A DNA stretch of 64,000 nucleotides, taken from NCBI RefSeq assembly GCF_900103545.1, contig NZ_FNHH01000010.1, positions 99,811 through 163,810 of the forward strand, written 5' to 3'. The position numbers and the translations under genes are program-made. The notes under the pieces are model-generated. The model was not told the DNA's origin. It saw nothing but the letters and a program-made list of their open reading frames with translations, and searched no databases. This DNA comes from Daejeonella rubra (GTDB lineage Bacteria > Bacteroidota > Bacteroidia > Sphingobacteriales > Sphingobacteriaceae). Position 1 is the stretch's first letter; every line of letters begins with the position of its first letter. Positions 17,558 to 27,400 of this stretch are shown here, piece after piece.

Positions 17558-18814
17558 TTAGGGCATAACGATAACCTCCCTTCCTTCTAACCGGAAATGA
17601 ACCTTTGATTTTTCTAATATTTTAAGTACTTGTAAAAGGCTTAAGCTTCTTTCTATTTCGCCACCAAAACGATTGCTGGGAACCTTTCCTTCATAAATTA
17701 CAGTGACATCGTACCATCTCTCAATCTGTCGCATGACTGTTTGGATATCTTCATCATTAAAATGAAAATAACCATCCTTCCATGCTACTGCCTCTCCTGT
17801 ATCCTTCACATTCACAACTTCTATTTTTTGACTTACCTTGGCCTGTTCTCCAGGTTTTAGCATTTGTGAGATATTTGAACGCATATCTGAAATTCTAACA
17901 CTTCCTTCTAATAATGTTGTATTAACAGAGGGTTCATCTTCATATGCATTTATATTAAAGTGCGTCCCCAAAACCTGTACAGTCTGATTACGGGTATTCA
18001 CCTCAAAAATCTTAGATTCATCATGAGCTACTTCGAAGTAAGCTTCACCCTGCAACTCAACTTCTCTTTTAGTGCCTTCAAACTTTGTAGGGAATCGAAG
18101 AGAAGATGCAGCGTTTAACCAAACCTTACTTCCATCTGGGAGCATGACCAGGAATTTGCCGCCTTTTGGAGTTTGGATAGTATTAAAAATCACATTTTCA
18201 GTATTTCCCACAGAAGCTTGATTCCCATTATCTTTTGAAAAAGAATATATTAATTCACCTTTTGAAGTTTTAAGAATACTGTTTCCTCCCTGATTTGCGA
18301 GTACACCATTTTGAGCATCATCAAGTATGATCTTTGTGCCGTCACCCAAAGTTAGAATTGCTTTATCATCTCCCGGCTCAATATCATTTTCTGACAGTAA
18401 CTCAGATTTCACAAAAGGAATAACAGAATTTGCTTTTTTCGTAACTTCAACAGATGGTTTGCTGACAATCTTTTTCGAAACAAACAGTTCAATTTGTTTA
18501 GTATCAGTATAAAAATACAAAGTGATAGAAAAGATAACTGCAATTATTGCTGCAGCAGAAGCAACAGAGTACCATCTGTAAGTTCTAAAGAAAGAAGGAT
18601 TATCTACAGCAGATGTAGCACTATCTATTTCGGAATAAATACGTGCTTCCAGTTCCTTTTCATTACTTACATAATTTTCTGACAAATTGATATCCTTATC
18701 CTGTCCGGAATTATACCATTGGGCAAATTCTTCCCTCTCATCTTGAGTAATGGTGTTGTTTAGCCATTTTTCGGCCAATTCCTGATATCGTTCTTCAGAA
18801 CTAAAAGGTTTCAT
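17558..18814 (-). CDS. FecR-family anti-sigma factor (DUF4974), set 1
   Basis: The protein of 418 residues has a cytoplasmic N-terminal part ('SSEERYQELAEKWLNNTITQ'), one transmembrane helix near residues 85-105 ('SAAAIIAVIFSITLYFY'), a FecR domain ('TPKGGKFLVMLPDGSKVWLN', 'LQGEAYFEVAHD', 'VLGTHFNINAY') and a C-terminal DUF4974 domain ('MRQIERWYDVTVIYEG'). An upstream in-frame TTG at 18835 gives a longer frame; ATG 18814 (MKPFSS) is the normal start for the family. It holds the ECF sigma factor encoded upstream until the STN domain of SusC signals substrate. The susC gene follows about 105 bp downstream. Confidence 0.93.
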   Translation of the reverse strand: MKPFSSEERYQELAEKWLNNTITQDEREEFAQWYNSGQDKDINLSENYVSNEKELEARIYSEIDSATSAVDNPSFFRTYRWYSVASAAAIIAVIFSITLYFYTDTKQIELFVSKKIVSKPSVEVTKKANSVIPFVKSELLSENDIEPGDDKAILTLGDGTKIILDDAQNGVLANQGGNSILKTSKGELIYSFSKDNGNQASVGNTENVIFNTIQTPKGGKFLVMLPDGSKVWLNAASSLRFPTKFEGTKREVELQGEAYFEVAHDESKIFEVNTRNQTVQVLGTHFNINAYEDEPSVNTTLLEGSVRISDMRSNISQMLKPGEQAKVSQKIEVVNVKDTGEAVAWKDGYFHFNDEDIQTVMRQIERWYDVTVIYEGKVPSNRFGGEIERSLSLLQVLKILEKSKVHFRLEGREVIVMP

Positions 18815-18897
18815 GTATCGGGTGTTTACATACAAGTCCCTTATACCTGCCCAATCCCTTAGTCCGGATAAAAATATTTTTTAATATTGAAAATTAA

Positions 18898-19455
18898 TTA
18901 GAGGAATATCTGGCCAAGGCCTATTCTAAGAAATTTAAGAGCTTTTCCGATATGAGCTTCAACGGTCTTTTCAGAGATGCCAAATTCTTCAGCAATCTGT
19001 TTTTGGGACATACCGTTTTCGCGGCTCATGGTATATACCAGGCGGCACTTTTCGGGAAGATGTGAAACAAGTACCTCTAATCTGGACTTCAGCTCTTCAA
19101 ATTCCAGCCAGTCTTCAGTTGAATTACTAGTAATAGGAATTACATTTAAACTATGATCAGCATATTTAAGATATTGACTTCGTTTTGCCAGAATTTTGAT
19201 CACTCTGTATTTGACAGAGACCGCAAGGTAAGCATTAAGGCTTGTGGTAATTATTACAGATTCTCTCCTATTCCAAAGTGAGATGAATATATCCTGAACA
19301 ATTTCCTCTGCTTCTTCCAGCTGGCCAATTTTATTTGAAGCAACGGTAAATACTTTTTTCCAGTACCTGCCGTAAATCTCTGAGAAAGCAATTTTATCCC
19401 CCAACCGAATCAAATCCAGTAACTCAGTATCGGAATAAGACGCATAAAGAGACAT
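18898..19455 (-). CDS. ECF RNA polymerase sigma factor, set 1
   Basis: The 185-residue protein shows sigma-70 region 2 ('FSEIYGRYWKKVF', 'EEAEEIVQDIFISLWNRRES') and region 4 ('LPEKCRLVYTMSRENGMSQK' followed by 'EFGISEKTVEAHIGKALKFL'). It belongs to the Bacteroidota ECF group that works with FecR-type anti-sigma factors. The FecR gene follows 83 bp downstream. It would direct transcription of the SusC/SusD operon when the outer-membrane transporter senses its ligand. Confidence 0.94.
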   Translation of the reverse strand: MSLYASYSDTELLDLIRLGDKIAFSEIYGRYWKKVFTVASNKIGQLEEAEEIVQDIFISLWNRRESVIITTSLNAYLAVSVKYRVIKILAKRSQYLKYADHSLNVIPITSNSTEDWLEFEELKSRLEVLVSHLPEKCRLVYTMSRENGMSQKQIAEEFGISEKTVEAHIGKALKFLRIGLGQIFL

Positions 19456-19548
19456 GTTTTACTTTTAAGTATTTGAAGTTAAGAAATTAATAAACAAATT
19501 GACAAATAAATTGTATTACAGCATGAATGCGATTCTTTTTTAATCATT

Positions 19549-19758
19549 TCACCTTTCAACGGTACTTTTTGCAGGAAATCTGGCAGGTATGCCGCTGGCA
19601 CAACAGCTTGGTTTATTCGACTTTTTGTTATTTACTTTCAGAGATTTCCCTTTAACAGAATCCGCCTTACTGGTTTCTGAACATGAATAGACCGAGGAAA
19701 TAAATATCATTATAACAAATACAGGGAGGAGATTTGAAAAGACAGAAGACTTTTTCAT
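19549..19758 (-). CDS. Small CC-motif lipoprotein next to the FGE gene
   Basis: I start at ATG 19758 (MKKSSVFSNLL), giving 69 residues; a longer frame would overlap the FGE stop. A hydrophobic leader ends in 'VYSCSE', a lipobox-like Cys near residue 26, and a Lys-rich linker leads to 'KPSCCASGIPARFPAKSTVE'. No known domain is recognised. It begins 17 bp after the FGE gene, so the two are likely co-transcribed. The C-P-R motif resembles the Cys-containing N-terminal extension of eukaryotic FGE (SCGCGTPQRPG in SUMF1), and the neighbouring FGE lacks such an extension. A helper role for FGE is a hypothesis from this short likeness and position only. Confidence 0.6.
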   Translation of the reverse strand: MKKSSVFSNLLPVFVIMIFISSVYSCSETSKADSVKGKSLKVNNKKSNKPSCCASGIPARFPAKSTVER

Positions 19759-19775
19759 TGATATTAATTTAAAAA

Positions 19776-20864
19776 TTATTTCACACATCTAAAACCCAGG
19801 TTACTCATACCCGAATCAGGTGAGCTTTTCATACGTCTGGCTGCTCTGTAACCTGAACAATAGGATTCATTACACATAAAAGATCCTCCTCTTGACACTC
19901 TTTTCGGAGTATAAGGTTCATCAGGATCAAAACTATCGGCAGGTCCTTTTGGATTCTTTATTCCAGCAGGGTTATTTACACTTTTATAATAATCATTCCT
20001 GTACCAGTCTGAACACCATTCCCATACATTTCCAGCCATATCATACAAATCATATCCATTTGGAGCAAAAGATTTTACAGGTGCTATGCCTGTAAATTTA
20101 TCAAGAGCAATATTCACATTAGGAAAATTTCCCTCCCAGGTATTGGCTTTGGGTTTTCCAATATTGACATGTTCATTTCCCCATGGATATACATTATTTA
20201 TCAATCCTCCTCTTGAAGCGTATTCCCATTCGGCTTCTGTTGGAAGTCGCTTTCCTGCCCATTTACAATAAGCCATTGCATCATCCCAACTAACATGTAC
20301 AACAGGATAGTTTCCTTTTCCATTAATGTCACTACCTGGGCCTTCAGGAGTTTTCCAGCTTGCACCCGGAACCCAGCTCCACCATTGAGAGTAATCATTC
20401 AGGTCAACCTTTTGAGTTGGCGGAGTAAACACTAAAGATGCGGCTACTAATAAAGATTCATCAGGTTTGGGAGTATCAGGAGGTAATTGTTTTTTCAATT
20501 CTTCCCAATCCGGTTTTCTTTCTGCGGTTGTCAGGTATCCTGTACTCGCAACAAACTCCGCAAACTGATCGTTTGTTACTTCATGCTGATCAATCCAAAA
20601 TGTATCGATCATTACCTTATGCTTCGGATATTCATCCTCTGAAGCTTGTTGGTTATCCGCACCCATCATGTAAACTCCGCCTGGTATCATCACCATTTCT
20701 GCTTTGGAAGTATCCCCGTTGAAGGAAATATTTTCAATGGTTATTTGATCAGCCACAGAAGCTGCAAGCTTCTCAGTTGTTGATTTTTTATCCTGACTGC
20801 ATGAACTGATCACAGCGAAAGATATTAATGCGATCAAAAAGCAAATTGTATTTTGGAACTTCAT
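19776..20864 (-). CDS. Lipoprotein formylglycine-generating enzyme (sulfatase-activating, SUMF1 family)
   Basis: The 362-residue protein has a lipoprotein signal ending 'VISSCSQ', then a full FGE-sulfatase domain: 'MVMIPGGVYMMGAD', 'IDQHEVTNDQFAEFVASTGY', 'VVHVSWDDAMAYCKWAGKRL', 'TEAEWEYASRGG', 'GNVWEWCSDWY' and the end 'RGGSFMCNESYCSGYRAARR'. Both catalytic cysteines of oxygen-dependent FGE are in place (Cys331 and Cys336, C-x4-C), unlike many SUMF1-like proteins that lack them. It would convert the sulfatase Cys to formylglycine. The sulfatase gene, with a Cys-type motif, lies 48 bp upstream on the same strand, so the pair is a self-contained maturation unit, apparently periplasmic. Confidence 0.92.
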   Translation of the reverse strand: MKFQNTICFLIALISFAVISSCSQDKKSTTEKLAASVADQITIENISFNGDTSKAEMVMIPGGVYMMGADNQQASEDEYPKHKVMIDTFWIDQHEVTNDQFAEFVASTGYLTTAERKPDWEELKKQLPPDTPKPDESLLVAASLVFTPPTQKVDLNDYSQWWSWVPGASWKTPEGPGSDINGKGNYPVVHVSWDDAMAYCKWAGKRLPTEAEWEYASRGGLINNVYPWGNEHVNIGKPKANTWEGNFPNVNIALDKFTGIAPVKSFAPNGYDLYDMAGNVWEWCSDWYRNDYYKSVNNPAGIKNPKGPADSFDPDEPYTPKRVSRGGSFMCNESYCSGYRAARRMKSSPDSGMSNLGFRCVK

Positions 20865-20912
20865 TCGTATCGGTAGTATGATATTTTCAAATGTAAAGGA
20901 TAATTTAATTGA

Positions 20913-22505
20913 TTAAAGTCCCCATTTCATATTTTTCAAGTCGGCTATTTTCACATAATCCTTCTTCCTGACATTTCCATCCTTGGTAATAGTGTATCCC
21001 TTCGGATCTTCATTTTTCCATTTTAATTCAGGCACCTGATCTAACAGCAATTTTCTATGTTCTTTAATAATATTTTTACTGGCTGGCCTGTAGGCGATGT
21101 TATCCCATTCATTTTTATCGGCATCATGGTCGTATAACTCTTCAAGATTAATGAATGGATAATAAATGTACCGGTATCTGTTTGTGCGGATGGTATATCC
21201 ATCACCTGAATTTGCCCCACCTTCTTCATTCATAAAATAGGCTGTAAATGCAGGTTTATGAACAAAGCTCTTATTTTTCAGCATCGGGACAAGGCTTTCC
21301 CCATCACAATACTCAGGAATTTTTTCACCCGCCAATTCTGCTAAAGTAGGAAACATATCCATCATTGAAACAGGCACATTAGTGGAAGATCCCGGTTTAG
21401 AAACACCAGGAGCCATTATAAATAATGGTGCACGTGTAGAACGTTCCCAAAGAGTGAACTTTTCCCAGTTTTCTTTTTCACCCATGTGCATACCATGGTC
21501 AGACCATACAACCAAAATTGAATTATTTAAATATCCTGTTCTTTCCAGATCATCCAGTAATTTGCCGAGCATAGCATCTGTAAATGAGATGGTTGCCATA
21601 TAGGCCTGAATAACTTTCTTAACCTGATCATTATCGGTAATAAACCTATGCAAAGGTCTTCTACCATGAATAAAAGCATCTTCCAGATCATCGGCTTTGA
21701 CCTCGAGATCAGGAACAGACTGAAGGGGATACATATCGAAATATTTTTGAGGCACCTCCCATGGATCATGCGGCTTGGTTAATCCAACTGCTAAGAATAA
21801 GGGTTTATCATGTTTTTGTGAAAGTTCATGTTTCGCCCATTCTGCAATGTGAAAATCAGCCATATATTCGTCTCCCAAATTAATTGGGCCCCAGGTAAAA
21901 TATTCGGGTTGTACGCCTTTGAAATTCTTAGGAGAAATAATTGATTCCGGAGCTCTTACCTGAAAAGGAATAGGCACTCTCAGACTTGGATAATAATAAT
22001 CCCAGCCTTTTGCCTCTGATTGATTCAGCACAGCTCTGGGAGGAGATAAGGTATGATAGATCTTTCCGCCAGCCAACGTTTTGTATCCTTTCTCTTTAAA
22101 AAACTGCTCCATAGTCAGCAGGCCGTTTAATGCAGGAACTGCACGCCAATTCGGATGCTTCCACCCCGTTACTCCTGATCTTGCCGGACTTACTCCGGTC
22201 ATAATAGCAACGCGCGAAGGTGCACATGCAGGAGATGGAATATGCGCATTGGTAAATGACATGGACAGTTTTTTTAATCTGTCAAAATTGGGAGTTTTTA
22301 GTCCGGGTAAACCTCCTAATTCCAATGGATTGATCCAGTCATTCAGATCATCAATAGAAATGAAAATTATATTGGGTTTTTTAGATTTACTTGCATCTGG
22401 ATTACTTTGAGAGTATCCTTCATTTAAAGCAATAGAAATTATTGCTACGAAACATGCTATTGTTTTTAATGAATACCTGAGTTTATTGATAAAGTAATTT
22501 TTCAT
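20913..22505 (-). CDS. Cys-type S1 family sulfatase, iduronate-2-sulfatase-like
   Basis: The 530-residue protein has a signal peptide ending near residue 33 (NEGYSQS). The sulfatase start 'KPNIIFISIDDLNDW' supplies the metal-binding Asp pair and 'SPACAPSRVAIMTG' supplies the C-x-P-S-R signature with Cys94, which must become formylglycine. 'LVVWSDHGMHMGEKENWEKF' gives the second Asp/His site. The 'DDLNDW' and 'GVTGWKHPNWR' pieces resemble the iduronate-2-sulfatase/choline-sulfatase-like branch. Together with uronate and GlcNAc catabolic genes in the window this suits desulfation of a sulfated uronate glycan, but position specificity cannot be read. It is the first gene of a three-gene unit with FGE and the small lipoprotein. 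Confidence 0.92.
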   Translation of the reverse strand: MKNYFINKLRYSLKTIACFVAIISIALNEGYSQSNPDASKSKKPNIIFISIDDLNDWINPLELGGLPGLKTPNFDRLKKLSMSFTNAHIPSPACAPSRVAIMTGVSPARSGVTGWKHPNWRAVPALNGLLTMEQFFKEKGYKTLAGGKIYHTLSPPRAVLNQSEAKGWDYYYPSLRVPIPFQVRAPESIISPKNFKGVQPEYFTWGPINLGDEYMADFHIAEWAKHELSQKHDKPLFLAVGLTKPHDPWEVPQKYFDMYPLQSVPDLEVKADDLEDAFIHGRRPLHRFITDNDQVKKVIQAYMATISFTDAMLGKLLDDLERTGYLNNSILVVWSDHGMHMGEKENWEKFTLWERSTRAPLFIMAPGVSKPGSSTNVPVSMMDMFPTLAELAGEKIPEYCDGESLVPMLKNKSFVHKPAFTAYFMNEEGGANSGDGYTIRTNRYRYIYYPFINLEELYDHDADKNEWDNIAYRPASKNIIKEHRKLLLDQVPELKWKNEDPKGYTITKDGNVRKKDYVKIADLKNMKWGL

Positions 22506-22766
22506 AAGCTATTTTACTGATAAATTTTAACACCCCAATAATTCTTTATTCAATTTATAATGCAATACTAAACGACCTCTTATCGGCCATCAAAAAGGCA
22601 AAATAATAGCTAAATAAAATTTAGAATATATGATTGTAAATTATAAAATTTAAAGTAATAAATTATTGTAATATTAATGAGCTATCATCTGATTATTGCC
22701 GTTTTCTTATAAATATGAAACTCCTTTAGCTAGAGGACTAATTTAATGTTATAGTCCTTTAATAAG
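22506..22766. other. Gene-free, AT-rich stretch upstream of the sulfatase gene
   Basis: Together with the adjoining hairpin this makes a gap of about 320 bp between the susD stop and the sulfatase start. It is very AT-rich and has no open frame of note. It probably contains the promoter of the sulfatase/FGE/lipoprotein unit; I could not identify a clear match to the Bacteroidota TAnnTTTG element. Confidence 0.5.
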
Positions 22767-22800
22767 GAAGGCCTTTGCTGGGTTCACAACAAAGGCCTTC
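22767..22800 (-). terminator. Terminator-like hairpin after susCD set 2
   Basis: GAAGGCCTTTG (22767-22777) and CAAAGGCCTTC (22790-22800) form a perfect 11-bp stem with a 12-nt loop, 24 bp past the susD stop at 22825. The trailing sequence on the minus strand is only moderately T-rich (CTTATT), so termination may be partial. Confidence 0.7.
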
Positions 22801-22824
22801 ATCAGCAGAATTATAATCTATTAA

Positions 22825-24441
22825 TTATGGTTTATCCCACCAGATTCGTGTTAAGAACAGGTCGGGGCCCTGGGCTGTAATTGCAGCATTATAATTTACT
22901 GTATTCAATGCAGCTTCGGCATCAGGATAACGTAAGCGTCTTTGAATAATACCACCTGTTTCATTACCTGGGTAATTTGTAGGTATTAGGGCTGGATATC
23001 CGGTCCTACGCCAGTTAGCAAATGATTCAATATTATTCATCTGCCCAAACATTGTTACCCAAAACTGAGTATGGATCTGGCGCATCTGTTCTCCAAAAGT
23101 AGCTGTAGCATTATAAGGATTTGCAGCAAGATAATTTGCAGCTGCAGAAGATGGATTAGGAATAACCAAGCCTGCATTAGGGTAAAGTGATGTTGCCATT
23201 AAATGGGCAATAAATCCCTTCTCGTAATGCTCCTTTGCTGTTCCAGATCCCCAGCCACGTAAAGCAGCTTCTGCAAGAAGATATTCCACTTCGGCATAAC
23301 TTTGAAAGGTTGTTGGGGCTTCCAGATGTGCAATGGTATTAATATTTACCTCTGAGAAATCTCTTTGCATATCTGCATTCCAATTTGGAATTAAAGTTGC
23401 AATTGTTGTATAATCATAATTTCCAGGAAGTCCCTTTTGCTTTGCAGGTTCTGAATTCACAGCAAGTTCTGAAATACTGATATTCCCCCTCCACAAAGTA
23501 GCGTAAAAAGGTAATCTTGGATCATTAGTGGCTTGCAGATAATCTATAAGAGTCTTATTTAGCTTGGAAAACCCACGGCCCTGTGCAGACGGTGGTACAC
23601 CCTCTGCGGTTTGCAGCTGACGGGAATCCCAGTTCCAGTTAGTACCTGAAGCTGAAGTATGGGTAAGTTTAGCTATGTCTGAATTACTCTGCATTACACC
23701 ACCGGCAATTGCTTTTTTGACCCATAATTCTGCTTTTGCAGGATCAACTTTGGTCATACGCATTCCCAGTCTGAGCATCAATGAATAAGCGAATGTTTTC
23801 CATTTTGCAGGAGTACCACCATAAACAAAATCAGCTGCTCCATAAGAAGGTTTAGTTGCATCCAAAGCCTTAGCTGATTCTTCAAGCTCCTTAAGCATAT
23901 CTGCATAAATATCAGCCTGTTTGTCATACTTAGGCTTATAAATACCATTAAGTCCAGAGGCTGCCTCGGAGTATGGCATATCGCCGTACATATCAGTAAC
24001 CCTGTGCAATATCTGTACTCTCCAGATTCTGGCGATATTATACTGATTGATCATATCGGCCTTACCTTTAGTCAGATTAATGATCTGTTGGGTTTCTTTC
24101 AGTTCAGTATTAAATGCAGTATTCCAAAGTCCATTATTGTAATCTGCTTTACCCTGATACAGATATTTTACTCCTGTCCATTGGAAAGCATTTAGAGATG
24201 AGAAATACTGGACAAAAGATCCTGCTTGTTTTGAATTAGGATAAAGTGTATTGCCGTCACCAACACCTGCATGCCTGACTATTGTAGCAGAAAATAAACT
24301 GCCAATTACAGGTTCTGTGAAAGCATTGGGATTCTTATTCATTTCTTCAAATCCCTTATCGCAGGCAGGCAAAATCAAAACCGCAAGGGTTCCAATTGCT
24401 AACAACCTGGAGTTGAATTTTCTTTTTATGTAGTTTATCAT
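22825..24441 (-). CDS. SusD-like outer-membrane lipoprotein (SusD_2 type), set 2
   Basis: The 538-residue protein has a lipoprotein signal ending 'VLILPACDKGFEEMNKNPNA', with the NKNPN signature directly after the lipobox. 'LHRVTDMYGDMPYSEAASGL' and 'AEVEYLLAEAALRGWGSG' are shared with the set 1 SusD, and the C-terminus 'DLFLTRIWWDKP' ends alike. It lies 38 bp downstream of its SusC partner and is followed by a hairpin. The partner set sits between the sulfatase module and the uronate/lyase block, so a glycan ligand is likely. Ligand identity is not visible. Confidence 0.93.
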   Translation of the reverse strand: MINYIKRKFNSRLLAIGTLAVLILPACDKGFEEMNKNPNAFTEPVIGSLFSATIVRHAGVGDGNTLYPNSKQAGSFVQYFSSLNAFQWTGVKYLYQGKADYNNGLWNTAFNTELKETQQIINLTKGKADMINQYNIARIWRVQILHRVTDMYGDMPYSEAASGLNGIYKPKYDKQADIYADMLKELEESAKALDATKPSYGAADFVYGGTPAKWKTFAYSLMLRLGMRMTKVDPAKAELWVKKAIAGGVMQSNSDIAKLTHTSASGTNWNWDSRQLQTAEGVPPSAQGRGFSKLNKTLIDYLQATNDPRLPFYATLWRGNISISELAVNSEPAKQKGLPGNYDYTTIATLIPNWNADMQRDFSEVNINTIAHLEAPTTFQSYAEVEYLLAEAALRGWGSGTAKEHYEKGFIAHLMATSLYPNAGLVIPNPSSAAANYLAANPYNATATFGEQMRQIHTQFWVTMFGQMNNIESFANWRRTGYPALIPTNYPGNETGGIIQRRLRYPDAEAALNTVNYNAAITAQGPDLFLTRIWWDKP

Positions 24442-24479
24442 GATAATTTCAATTTGATTAATAATTGCTGATCTGTTGA

Positions 24480-27400
24480 TTAGAATTTCACCAAAAGGTT
24501 TAGACCAAAACTTCTTGTTGGGGGCACTCCGAAATTTTCCAGTCCGTAAGAACTTCCGCTTATGCTGTAACTGGATTCAGGATCAACGTTTGGTGTCTGA
24601 TTATAGATCATCCAAAGGTTTCGTGCTACCAATGACAAGTTTGCTGATTGGAAAGGAGTTTTAGCTATCAATTTTTGTGGCAGTGTATATCCAAATGTCA
24701 ACTGACGCAACTTGATAAAATCAGCATCATAAACAAACTCATCTGTGATTGAATAGGCAATTCCCTGGAAATAATCCTGTGCAGAAAGCAATTTCGTAAA
24801 TGGGGCACCATTTTGGTCAACACCTTTTACAGTAACACCTGATTCTCTGACCCCACTTTCAACGGTACGTTTATCTAATCCAAACCTGGTTCCGTAAGCA
24901 TTAGTAGATGTGTAGATCTTGGCTCCGAATTTTCCGTCTAAAAGGAAGCCCATAGAGAAGGCTTTATATCTGAAACTATTTGTCAGACCTAAAGTCAATG
25001 GAGGAACTCCCCTGCCCAATGGCATAATAGTGCTTTGAATAGGCAAGCCGCTTGCGTTATTGTAAACCTTGTTCCCGCTGGCATCCTCCTTAATTTTAAA
25101 ACCGGCAATCATACCGTAGGGTTGGCCTTCGTAGTGATTAACACGTGCATTCTGAGTTCTTGGCTGACCACCTGTAAGGCTTGTCAGACCTTCAGCAATC
25201 TTGACAACAGTATTCTCATTATATGCCATATTAAAACTCAGGTCCCAGTTCAGACCGCTTGTTGATCTTACCGGTGCTCCGGTTAATAATAATTCTACAC
25301 CACGATTACGCATTTCCCCAACATTTAAACTTACAGCACTGTATCCAGAGGTAGTTGGAATAGTGGCACTTACAATGTCATTTGTGGTTGTTTTTTCATA
25401 TATAGTCAGATCTGCTCCAATACGATTGTTTAAGGCCCTAATTTCAATTCCAGCTTCAGCAGTTGTTGAAGTAAAAGGCTTTAATGGATTAGGTATTGTG
25501 GTTCCCGTAATTGTCATTAATGGTTGACCCAAATGGGAAATTGCTCCTGCCGAATATAAGAGATCAAGTCCGTATGGACCCGGCATACCACCACCTACTT
25601 CAGCCCAGGATGTACGGATCTTACCATAATCCAACCATGAAGGTTTAGAACTCATCGCATCCGAGAAAACAAAACTTAGTCCAACAGATGGATAAAGCAC
25701 ACTATTACTTGATGGAGACAGAGTTGAAAACCAGTCCTGACGTGCTGACATATTCAAATACAGGTAACTATTAAAACCAACATCTACTGAACCAAAAAGT
25801 GAATTAATAGCTGATTCTCCGAAACTGTCTGTAAAACTCTGACTTGCACCATTACTTATAAAATAATTGAAAGGTACATTTAGGTTACCACTGCTTAGGC
25901 CTCCTGACCTATTTTGAGTATACATTTGATTACCTCCGGCTATAGCATTTACCGAAAACTTACCGAAAGTTTTATCAAAACCAATTAACCCTTCTAAGTT
26001 GGTTTCATAGCCATTAATTCTACTAGTACTGTAAGTTCCAAAATTATTGTATTGCTGCCCTGTAGGTACTATACTCCAGCCATTCGTATTGAAGTAATCA
26101 ATTCCCACCCTCGCTCTGGCATATAGAAAATCAGAAATATTATAGCGGGTACTGAATGAACCTATAAATCTGCGGCGCTCATCTTCATTCTTTACCTTAT
26201 TTACAGCAAAATATGGGTTGGTAACAAATGGATCATCGGCCCATGGTACTTCGAACTGATTCGCATCATAGCCCGGGTCTAATGTGCGAACATCCAGACT
26301 TGTAGCCATAACACCCACAGATGCATTTGGATTACTTGTGAAATCAGCAATAGCAGTTCGGTTCTTATTTAATTCAATATTGTATTGAGCACTGCCTTCG
26401 AAAACAATCTTTTTTGACAAATTCGCATTTGCACTTAAATTGAAAGTATTCCGGTTAATTCCTGAATTAGGAATTATCCCATCATTTTTCATATCTGAAA
26501 CAGAAAAACGAAAATTAGCATTTTCAGTTCCGCCATTTAATGCAATGGTATTTGAAAAGGTGGCACCTGTATTATAAAAATTTTTGTTATTATCTTTTTG
26601 AGCACTGTATGGACGTAATACTCCATCAAGTTGTATAACTGGTGTTCCGTCTAATTTCGCCCCCCATGAAGTTCTTCCCATAACCCGGGCTGAAGATGCC
26701 GAGGTAGGTTTAAGTCCCCTATCACCTGAACCATATTCATATTGCCAATCTGGTATAGAAAGCACATTTTCCAATGTGTAAGTCGAGTTGAACTCAACAC
26801 CAAGGCCTTTTTGAGCTGACCCTGATTTAGTAGTGATCAAAATAACCCCATTTGCTGCTCTTGAACCATATAAGGCTGCAGCTGGTCCGCCTTTTAAAAC
26901 TGAAAGCGTTTCAATATCATCTGGATTAATACTAATCAGGCCATCTCCACCATCTTTTCCTCCGAATGTTCCTGGTGTGCCATTGTTGGAATTATTTATA
27001 GGTACACCGTTCACAACATATAAAGGTTGATTATCGCCACTTAAAGATCCATTACCCCTGATAATAACACGGCTGGATCCACCTGGCCCGGTTGCTGTAC
27101 TACTTGCATTTACCCCTGCAATTTTACCAGACAAAGCATTTCCAAGGTTATTTTCCCTCGCCTGGGTGAATGAATCACCCTTTACTTCAGTAAGTGAATA
27201 GGCCAGAGCTTTTTTATCTCTTGTAATTCCTAAAGCCGTAACAACTACCTCGCTCAACGATTGAAGATCTTCAACCATAACAACATTTATTGATACGCGT
27301 CCGTTAACTGCGACTTCCTGACTTATAAAACCAATGTAGCTGAATACCAGAACTGAATTATCCGGAAAATCAAATGAATAATTTCCATTTGCATCGGTAG

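Noticed and set aside
17454..17558. N-terminal extension of susC set 1 to 17558 with TAATG overlap to fecR
   Set aside because: The extension has no signal-like features, and the shared AAAACAATCAAA element points to the ATG at 17453.
22081..22410. 109-codon plus-strand frame inside the sulfatase gene
   Set aside because: It lies fully antisense to conserved sulfatase motifs; a shadow frame.
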